Source of the DNA: Promethearchaeota archaeon
GTDB taxonomy: Archaea; Asgardarchaeota; Lokiarchaeia; Sigyniarchaeales; SOKP01
NCBI GenBank assembly: GCA_019057355.1
Contig: DXJM01000043.1
Span: forward strand, 1 to 6,867
Reading direction: 5' to 3'
Length of the DNA stretch: 6,867 bases
Shown here: positions 1 through 5,617 of the stretch, in pieces
Position numbering within the stretch: the first letter of the stretch is position 1
How the letters are laid out: each line of letters starts with the position of its first letter
Position numbers and translations under genes: made by a program
Notes under the pieces: generated by a model
What the model saw: only the letters and a program-made list of their open reading frames with translations
Told to the model about the DNA's origin: nothing
Databases searched by the model: none

Positions 1-289
1 AGTCCTCTTGTATTTCTAGTATTTCTTCTTTCCTCTCACTTTTTATTTCTTTGTTATTTCCTTCTTGTTTTTCATTTTTACGTTCACTTGATGACTCTTG
101 TTCTTTTAATAGTTTATCTATGTTTTTCATTTGAGTTTTATGTTGCTCAAGTAAATCATCCAGTTCTTGTTGATTTAATATTGAATTTACTCGTTGTTCG
201 TTTGTATCATTATCCTTGAACTTAACTCCGATATTTTTAGTAATATTTTTAACTCTTTGTTCATATCTTTCTTTTTCATTGTTGTCCAT
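1..289 (-). CDS. Partial charged, coiled-coil-like protein (N-terminal 96 residues; runs off left edge)
   Basis: The reading frame is open from an ATG at 289-287 to the window edge with no stop, giving 96 codons. The start is supported by a Shine-Dalgarno-like AGAGGAAGG just upstream (292-300) and a TATA-like box further up. The product begins MDNNEKERYEQRVKNI and is very rich in Lys, Glu, Asn and Gln. It has a central stretch around residues 38-62 (containing QQELDDLLEQH) with heptad-like leucine spacing, then a highly charged tail from about residue 63. No signal peptide or membrane segment is visible. I do not recognise a family; a coiled-coil or partly disordered structural or adaptor protein is the most that can be said. 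It is transcribed divergently from the P-loop kinase at 474. A small ORF in another frame here is a shadow. Confidence 0.6.
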   Translation of the reverse strand, partial: MDNNEKERYEQRVKNITKNIGVKFKDNDTNEQRVNSILNQQELDDLLEQHKTQMKNIDKLLKEQESSSERKNEKQEGNNKEIKSERKEEILEIQED

Positions 290-330
290 GACCTTCCTCT
301 ATTAAATATTATTTTTGCACTATAATAAAC
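290..330 (-). promoter_or_regulatory. Candidate promoter and ribosome binding site of the left-edge gene
   Basis: On the minus strand TTTATTATA (329-321) resembles an archaeal TATA box. Its centre lies about 36 nt before the ATG at 289, which would place the transcript start near 300. A short leader would then carry AGAGGAAGG (300-292), similar to the Shine-Dalgarno consensus, at a suitable distance from the ATG. Archaeal TATA boxes are easily mimicked in AT-rich DNA, so this is a candidate by sequence and spacing only. Confidence 0.35.
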
Positions 331-473
331 TGTACGATTTGTAGTGCTGAATGAATTTTTAGAAAGTTCCAATTTAGTAATTTAGTATTTATACTATTAT
401 TAACAATTATTTAAACATTAAATAACAATTAATACATCAAATTAACTTTTATTGATTCACTTTAAATTTAACC
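331..473. other. AT-rich divergent intergenic region
   Basis: This is the rest of the 184-bp gap between the divergent left-edge gene and the P-loop kinase. No convincing coding frame or RNA gene is seen. It contains a short palindrome AGTAT-TT-ATACT at 384-395 that overlaps the TATA-like TATTTATA. It also has several AT runs nearer the ATG at 474, for example around 447-454 and 461-470, either of which might be the kinase TATA element. No Shine-Dalgarno motif precedes the ATG at 474, so the kinase mRNA may be leaderless or have a leader without one. I cannot pick one promoter with confidence. Confidence 0.4.
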
Positions 474-1016
474 ATGAAGGTAATTGGATTTTGTGGTCTT
501 CCAGGCTCTGGAAAATCTACAGCACTTGAATCTATAGAGGAACTTGGTATTACTGTCACTATGGGTGATGTAATAAGAAAAGAAGCAGAAAAAAGAAATG
601 TTACCTTATCCAGTCAAAATTTAGGAGAAATTGCTAAAGATTTAAGAGAAAAAGGCGGTCAAGCAATAATTGCAGAGAAATGTGTAGAATATATAAAAAA
701 GACTGGTTATGACGTGATTTTTATCGATGGATTACGATCTATTTTTGAAGTTGAAAAATTTAAAAGGTTTTGGAGATTTCCCGTTGTTGCAATTAACACC
801 CCCGAGGAAATAAGATATAAATTCCTTTTCAATCGTGGAAGAGATGATGATCCAAGAGATATAAGTGAATTAAAACAGAGAGATGAACGAGAAAGTAAAT
901 TTGGAATAATAAATGTTATCAAGAACGCTGAATACACGATACAAAATAACTCAACTAAGGAAGAATTAAAAATAAAAACAAGAAAAGTGGTATTAGAAAT
1001 AATTGAAAATTATTAA
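474..1016 (+). CDS. UPF0200-type archaeal P-loop kinase (dephospho-CoA kinase / NMP kinase-like)
   Basis: This 180-residue protein is full length for the UPF0200 family, archaeal P-loop proteins related in fold to dephospho-CoA kinase and adenylate kinase. The Walker A loop GLPGSGKS is at residues 8-15, right after the first beta strand. The family block MGDVIRKE is at 30-37. A Walker-B-like strand VIFIDGLR lies at 81-88. An arginine-rich lid follows (RGRDDDPRD, 121-129, and RDERE, 136-140), then a C-terminal NAEYTIQN (151-158) of the type that closes these kinase cores. It is probably a cytosolic phosphotransferase using ATP or GTP; the acceptor substrate is not, to my knowledge, established for the family, and dephospho-CoA kinase is only a fold-based suggestion. 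No Shine-Dalgarno sequence precedes the start. The gene ends with TAA and converges on prs 16 bp downstream. No missing key residue was seen. Confidence 0.88.
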   Translation: MKVIGFCGLPGSGKSTALESIEELGITVTMGDVIRKEAEKRNVTLSSQNLGEIAKDLREKGGQAIIAEKCVEYIKKTGYDVIFIDGLRSIFEVEKFKRFWRFPVVAINTPEEIRYKFLFNRGRDDDPRDISELKQRDERESKFGIINVIKNAEYTIQNNSTKEELKIKTRKVVLEIIENY

Positions 1017-1032
1017 TTATTTTAAAAAAAGG
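1017..1032 (-). terminator. Possible T-tract terminator of prs in the 16-bp convergent gap
   Basis: Reading the minus strand past the prs TGA (1035-1033) gives CC and then seven consecutive T (1030-1024). Archaeal transcription often ends at such T-runs without a hairpin. The plus strand has a weaker TTATTTT (1017-1023) after the kinase stop. No stable stem-loop is visible. In AT-rich DNA this could be chance. Confidence 0.3.
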
Positions 1033-1938
1033 TCATTTCAAGTAATCTGCAATAGGTTTAGCGAGAGAAACCTTGCTGACTTCATTATCAATAGAATCTG
1101 TTCCAATTATGTCGTCCGCGCCTGCCTCTAATATTCGATATCTTGCTTGTTCTAACAATAATGCATGGGTTGCGACCGCATAAATTCTATTTGCTCCACT
1201 TTCCTTGGATAATTTAATAGCTGTTGCCATTGTACCGCCTGTTGCAATTATGTCATCGGCAATTATGACATCCTTATTTTTAAGTTTTAATTGACCTTGC
1301 ATGACAATATCTCCCGTTTTCACGTCTCTTTTTTTTTCAAAGTACTCAACTTGAACATCTTCACCAAAATGTTTTGCGAATGCTTTCGATCGTTCCACGG
1401 CTCCTTTATCAGGTGATACTACAACGATATCTCGAGCTCCCAATGATTTTATATGATCAGCCAAAAGTTTCATTGAATCAATACTTACTACCTTGTTAAG
1501 TATCAACTCTTTCAATACTGAAGGGGCATGCACGTCTACCACGTATATTTCATCAATTCGGAGTGAATTTATCATGCGTAATATTACATTAGCAAATTGA
1601 CTTTCTCCAGGTCTAAAAATTTTGTCTTGCCGGGCATATGCTAAATATGGGATCACCGCAATAATTTTTTTTGCTCCCATTCTTTTAACTGCATCGACCA
1701 TCATGAAAAGTTCAAAAATGCGGGAATTTTGATTTCCGTTTGAACTTGGTCCGGTTGATTGCACGATGATAACTTCTTTCCCTTCAATCAATGTCTCGTC
1801 ATCGATATTTAGTCTTAGATAATTTTCTCCATCGGGAAAAGTCTTTGTTTCCGTGTTAATACATGGGATTCCTAGTTCTTTCCCTATTTTTACTCCAAGA
1901 ATTTGGGATGCAGGTCCAACTATTAGTATTTTCTCCAT
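1033..1938 (-). CDS. prs: Ribose-phosphate pyrophosphokinase (PRPP synthetase), archaeal type
   Basis: The enzyme transfers pyrophosphate from ATP to ribose 5-phosphate, giving AMP and PRPP, the precursor for purine, pyrimidine, histidine and other syntheses. The 301 residues fit the short archaeal class (about 280-300, against about 315 in bacteria). Visible motifs include FPDGENYLRL (34-43), PYLAYARQDKIFRPGE (97-112), of which YARQDK is the ATP-contacting segment, and VVDVHAPS (133-140) with the metal-binding His. Also present are VVSPDKGAVER (183-193), the flexible catalytic loop with basic residues EKKRD (201-205), and the PRPP loop ADDIIATGGT (227-236). Bacterial enzymes usually have Asp at the loop position that is Ala here (232); other small residues occur there in archaea. 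The start has no Shine-Dalgarno motif but a TATA-like box about 27 nt upstream. It lies 48 nt downstream of the hydrolase remnant on the same strand and ends TGA. Confidence 0.96.
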   Translation of the reverse strand: MEKILIVGPASQILGVKIGKELGIPCINTETKTFPDGENYLRLNIDDETLIEGKEVIIVQSTGPSSNGNQNSRIFELFMMVDAVKRMGAKKIIAVIPYLAYARQDKIFRPGESQFANVILRMINSLRIDEIYVVDVHAPSVLKELILNKVVSIDSMKLLADHIKSLGARDIVVVSPDKGAVERSKAFAKHFGEDVQVEYFEKKRDVKTGDIVMQGQLKLKNKDVIIADDIIATGGTMATAIKLSKESGANRIYAVATHALLLEQARYRILEAGADDIIGTDSIDNEVSKVSLAKPIADYLK

Positions 1939-1986
1939 TTAATGATCACTTAATGATTTTCAATATATGGTGTATTATTCCTTTTC
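1939..1986 (-). promoter_or_regulatory. prs promoter with TATA box and an 8-bp direct repeat
   Basis: On the minus strand ATATAT (1968-1963, within CCATATATTG) is centred about 27 nt before the A of the prs ATG (1938). That is the spacing expected if transcription starts at or next to the start codon, so a leaderless transcript is likely; no Shine-Dalgarno motif is present. Between this box and the ATG the 8-mer TTAATGAT (plus-strand reading) occurs twice, at 1939-1946 and 1950-1957, a period of 11 bp (about one helical turn). The repeat would sit over the transcription start and could be an operator. The regulator is unknown. Confidence 0.5.
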
Positions 1987-2716
1987 TTAAAATCTTTTTA
2001 GGATTTTTAGGCACCTCCTAGATAGATCAGCTTCGTTATTTTCAAACGAGTGTTTCCCTACAGTGTACATGATCGTGTTTTCATCAATCAATCCAAGGTG
2101 CTCTTTAATTTGGATGATGGTATTAAACGGAATGATGTCATCATCACGACAATGGGCTATTAATATTCGAGAATTATGTAAAGAAGTTGACTTTAAAAAC
2201 TATTTAGCACTGATTTCTTTAATAACTTTCTCAGAAAACTCAATACGAGAATAAGAAAGATAATCATGACGACTGCATAAAGAAATTAAGATTCTTACCC
2301 TTTTAAGGATAAATAACTGAGTTAGAATGATTGCCCCACCAAGTGAGCATCCAAAAAGCACGTTTTGTTCAAGGAGCAATCTATCTTTTGATGTTTTTCT
2401 ATTCAAGAGATCGCGTGATGAATATCGATAAAATTTTTTAAAATATTTTATATAGTATTTTCTACAATTTCTGATCTTTTCATTATCCACGATGATCGTA
2501 GGCTAATACGTAATATTCGTCAAGAGCAAATATTTCTGAGAAGTATTGAACAAAAGAACTATTACGATTATTTCCTAAGCCTGAAATGTTAATGATAAAT
2601 GGAGCTCTTTCAGGAGTTTTTAACTTAAAATAAATTGAACCTTTAAGAGATATGTTATCATTAATCATGGGGATCTCACTATCTTTAATAAAGATAGATA
2701 TCACCCTTGAAAACAT
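1987..2716 (-). pseudogene. Alpha/beta hydrolase, interrupted by one frameshift and one in-frame TAG
   Basis: Two frames together give about 243 residues, the usual size of a single-domain alpha/beta hydrolase (dienelactone-hydrolase or acyl-esterase-like). The first part (2716-2483) contains the strand and oxyanion region FIINISGLGNNRN and YYVLAYDHRG. It then meets TAA at 2485-2483. The next frame (from about 2490) continues into RDLL, the nucleophile elbow GCSLGG (Ser codon 2346-2344) and a following strand RVRILISLC. A TAG at 2202-2200 interrupts the same frame. After it come SRILIAHCRDDDIIPF, with the catalytic Asp in the usual HGxxDxxVP-like position (codon 2142-2140), and GKHSF with the catalytic His (codon 2052-2050). 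The frame ends TAA at 1989-1987. The ATG at 2716 overlaps the upstream gene by 16 nt; a GTG at 2704, overlapping the upstream TGA as GTGA, is an alternative start. Order, strand and triad are intact, so this is a recently damaged gene, a recoded gene or sequencing error. The substrate cannot be told. Confidence 0.75.
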
Positions 2717-3222
2717 TTTTTATTCTTAGATATTAGAGATTTTAATATCATTAAGGCTAATTTAATGCAATATTTTTCTTGTTCTGGTAGTCCACTAAAA
2801 CATTGGTCACTATCTTCTGGTTTTAAATTTTCAGCGAATTTTACAGGTTTATCCTTTAATAATATCTTTAACGGACTTCCTATAGCAACCATGCATCCAC
2901 AACCATCTGTTAAATAACAAGTCTCTTCCATAAATCCTGTTATATTGACTCTTAAGAATAATTGGAGCATTTCACAATGTTTTCCCCGACATTCTTGAAA
3001 ATAATTATACTTATCTTCCGAAAGTTTACCCTAATTTTGAGGATTTTGGAATAAATCTACTATATATAAATTATGTTCTCTACTATCTCTTTTAATTCTC
3101 TTTTTTTCCAGCTTGTTAACGAATTTATCGAATTGATCATCTGTCATGATAAATCTTATCATATAAATAAGATCTTCAAGCACTTGTTTAATCAATAATA
3201 AAACAGACGTCTGCTCTATCAT
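2701..3222 (-). pseudogene. Small cysteine-rich protein of unknown family with an in-frame TAG (codon 64)
   Basis: A single frame from the ATG at 3222 to the TGA at 2703-2701 gives 173 codons, broken only by TAG at 3033-3031 (codon 64). Coding character continues on both sides without a shift: the first part ends YIVDLFQNPQN and the second begins GKLSEDKYNYFQEC. The second half has Cys at about residues 78, 83 (CRGKHC), 102, 108, 110 (CYLTDGCGC), 141, 152 and 170, suggesting a metal-binding or disulphide-bonded fold, and a hydrophobic MVAIGSPLKILL segment at 111-122. I do not recognise the family. It starts 15 nt after the TPR gene stop, with no clear Shine-Dalgarno sequence; Met26 (3147) is a possible internal start. 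It overlaps the hydrolase start, suggesting coupled translation. Without readthrough the products would be a 63-residue peptide and an orphan second half starting at or near Met85 (2970). It could be decayed or could carry a recoded TAG. Confidence 0.5.
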
Positions 3223-3237
3223 GATATTAAATGAATG

Positions 3238-5573
3238 TCATAGTTCATTTAATTTTTCTTCAAGCAAGTTTACTATAGATTTAAAATCTTTTATTACAGG
3301 AGTTATCGTTCTGCCTAATTCGGGTTTTATCCCAATTGCCTTCTCGAGATATTCCAGTGCCGTATTATACTTCTTTTTAATGAAATTAACCTTCCCTAAT
3401 AAAAACCAAGCATCAGCAAGGTCTGGATCGATTTCGACAGCTTTATTAAACGCATGTAATGCTTGTTCATGTTCACGTTTAATTTTATATACTTTTCCTA
3501 AATGATACCATGCTCTCGCATGGTTTGGATCAACTTCAATGGCCCTTTTATATGAATCTATTGCTTTATCATTTTCTCCATTTTGTGCATATACTAGTCC
3601 TAACTCATTAAATGCATTTGAATGAAAAGGGTCCAAACCAAAAGTCTTCTGATAAAATTCAATTGCTTTTTCCATATTATTCATTTGTCTATACATGTTA
3701 CCAAGATTATAATAAGATTCTACATGACTTTCATCAAGTTCAATAGCCTTGTTACAAAGTTCAAGCACGTTTTGATATTCTTCATTGATGATTTCTTGTC
3801 TTGCTTTGTTGTTTAGTTCAATATTATAATTATCGATTATTCGTGCAATCTCTTTTTCTTTTATCTTACTAAAATGTATAAACTCTGTGATGGAAATGCA
3901 CTTTTCAAAATTTTCAAAGGCACTATCATACTTATTTTGCTCTGCTAATTGGTTTGCTTGTTCTATAAGAAGACTTATGCGTTCTACGTGAATATTATCT
4001 ATCTCATTTCTTAATTCATCCAATTTTTGCGCTTTTTTATCAGGATCCATTATGCTACTTGATGCCTCAATTAGTTTGTTTAACCTATTTATCTCATCTT
4101 CTAGTTTTTTTTCCTCTTCTGAAAGCTCTCCTTTCTTAACAATCTGTTTTAACTCTACCTGATAAATGGCATTTTTAATTTTATTCACTTCACTATCCAT
4201 CTCTTCAGAGAGATACATTTTGTTAGTCACTTTGAGTGCATCGTTAAAAACTTGTAACGCTCCATCTAAATTATCTTCCTCGACAAGTTTAGCACCTTTA
4301 TCGAATCCATCTTCGGCCTCTGCCAAATACACTCGATTAATTATACGTTTTATCGAAGCCAGTTCTTCATTTTCTTCTTCTTTAAATTGTAAATTTTTAG
4401 CAAGACTTACAGCAGAATATAATTCTCTAATCGCATCATCAAATTTCTTTTGTTTAATCAATTGAATGCCCACATCTTTCCTGGGTTTAATTGCTTTTAA
4501 GCACGTTTCATTGATGAAATTGGTGATACTTTTCACCTGGTTAGATTTTTCCTTGGACTCTGCCATTTTTTGCGTGATTTCCAATGCTCGCTGTAAATTT
4601 TCAATTGCTTTATTAACATTTAATATTGATTCTTGATAATTTTCTTTATTAATTATTTGAGTGGTAGCCTCAATATATGATTTTATTTTTTCAAGGTAAA
4701 TGGGATTGATCAATTCTGCAATTTTATCTCTTTCCTTTTGTTTTAATTCTGATTGATACATCCTTTCAATAATCCTCAAGGATTTATTTAGTTCATTTTC
4801 CGCCTCCCCTAACTTTCCATCCTTCAATAATTCCTTCCCTTTTTTAACTACTAAATCATTCTCCCTTGAAAGGGCTCCATTTATTTTTTTTTCAATGGTT
4901 TCTTTTTCTTGATTTTTTTGAACTCCATCATTCATTAAACTAACAATATCAAGTGCTTTCATGTAAATATTAATGGATTCCTCAAGTTGTCCTTTATTAC
5001 ATGCCTCATCGCCTTCGGTAATTATTAAATGAATTTTCCCAGAATATGCCCTTGTTAAATTAATGTTGAGCATTCTGCATAACTCATCTTCGAGATTCAC
5101 TATATTAATTGTACTATCAATTGTTTCCTTAAGATGTTTGATTGCCTCATCAAATTGACCACTAAGACAAAGAGTGTTGCTTTTTTCAATCTCGAATAAC
5201 ACCTGTATTCTTTTTTTTGCGATTTCTATATTTTTTGTTTCAATCTCTCTTTGATGAGGCTCTGAAATATTGTATGTCAAGTTAATAGCTTTATGAAATT
5301 CATCAAAAGCAGCCTCAAATTCCTTTTTTTTCCCAAATCATTAGCCTGATTTATGGTTTCTTCTATCTGATCCACATAAATCTTTCCTATTTTTGATTTT
5401 ACTTTATCAAGTTCGATTTGTTTTTCTTCATTATCTTTGACCTTAGTCCTAATGAGCGAAAGTCCTTCTCTTAAGGTTTTTATAGCATCACTATATTTTT
5501 TTTTATTAAGAAAATGCTCGCTCTCCTTAATTATGGTTTCTAATTTTTTCTCAATTCCTAATTTTTTTGCCAT
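3238..5573 (-). CDS. Long tetratricopeptide-repeat protein (about 778 residues), split by a frameshift in an A8 run
   Basis: The start is the ATG at 5573 (MAKKLG), chosen over an upstream TTG at 5588 because GAGGT (5586-5582) lies 8 nt before it. The frame closes with TGA at 5279-5277, but one base shift in the A8 run (plus-strand T8 at 5324-5331) restores it: GKK then EFEAAFDEFHKAINL joins directly to the 2-kb frame ending TGA at 3240-3238. Joined numbering: residues 13-591 hold nine helical repeats of mostly 55-58 residues, TPR-like with a long extra helix. A charged coiled-coil linker at about 479-533 precedes the ninth. Four canonical 34-residue TPRs follow at about 618-651, 652-685, 686-719 and 720-753, with the classic W/Y-LG-Y-A-DP pattern, then a C-terminal helix. 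No signal peptide or membrane segment is seen. TPR proteins act as protein-binding scaffolds; the partner is unknown. The BRO1-like gene lies 44 nt upstream. Confidence 0.85.
3802..5537 (-). repeat. Nine tandem TPR-like protein repeats of mostly 55-58 residues
   Basis: Within the TPR protein I align units starting at joined residues of about 13, 71, 126, 182, 240, 298, 363, 421 and 534. Five are exactly 58 residues by my count when cut at the same point, one is 65 (a 7-residue insertion) and a 55-residue linker precedes the last. The shared pattern is a helix with G-x-x-L, a short turn such as KDGKLGEA or QKKFDDAI, a helix ending in hydrophobic-rich residues, then a third long charged helix ending I-x-x-(I/V)-Y. 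The repeats are diverged at DNA level, so this is an old protein repeat, not a recent duplication. Confidence 0.6.
5324..5331 (-). other. Homopolymer frameshift site in the TPR gene
   Basis: The coding strand reads GGG, eight A, GG. In the upstream frame this is GGA AAA AAA AGG; the downstream frame needs AAG GAA TTT, one base back (-1). A ninth A in the run would make the gene continuous. The zero-frame A AAA AAA is also a classical -1 slippery heptamer. No obvious stimulatory stem-loop was seen downstream. The frame that opens after the shift has only a TTG at 5280 as a start and no Shine-Dalgarno motif, so independent initiation is unlikely. Confidence 0.75.
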
Positions 5574-5581
5574 TGGTCCTA

Positions 5582-5586
5582 ACCTC
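5582..5586 (-). promoter_or_regulatory. Shine-Dalgarno site deciding the TPR gene start
   Basis: GAGGT on the minus strand matches the anti-Shine-Dalgarno end of archaeal 16S rRNA and is 8 nt from the ATG at 5573. It favours that ATG over the in-frame TTG at 5588, which lies upstream of the motif. It also fits translation from a shared transcript with the upstream BRO1-like gene, whose stop is at 5618. Confidence 0.6.
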
Positions 5587-5617
5587 AATAAGTATTTGGA
5601 GTAAAAAACATAAAAAT

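Noticed and set aside
2011..2018. A perfect Shine-Dalgarno-like AGGAGGTG on the minus strand near the 3' end of the hydrolase
   Set aside because: No ATG, GTG or TTG with a useful open frame follows within a workable distance. It encodes Arg-Arg-Cys in the hydrolase frame, and the prs ATG is over 70 nt away.
2063..2254. Plus-strand open frame of 63 codons
   Set aside because: It is antisense to the conserved Asp/His segment of the hydrolase, has no ribosome binding site and has no recognisable protein character.
3223..3240. The TPR gene stop TGA lies in the same frame as the following Cys-rich gene, suggesting one readthrough polypeptide
   Set aside because: Shared frame has a one in three chance, the TPR protein has a natural end after its capping helix, and a 15-nt gap to an ATG is normal operon spacing.
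3221..4465. Plus-strand open frames opposite the TPR gene (3221-3505, 3622-3816, 4166-4465)
   Set aside because: They are antisense to a clearly repeat-structured protein; their Ser/Phe-rich composition is that expected from complementing Lys/Glu-rich codons.
5278..5280. TTG at 5280 as the true start of a 680-residue TPR protein
   Set aside because: It falls inside the second repeat, has no Shine-Dalgarno motif, and the preceding 98 residues are part of the same repeat series in the shifted frame.
5601..5617. T-rich tract after the BRO1-like gene as a terminator
   Set aside because: The two T-runs are interrupted, and a good Shine-Dalgarno site for the TPR gene follows within 30 nt with no clear TATA box between, so transcriptional read-through is more likely.
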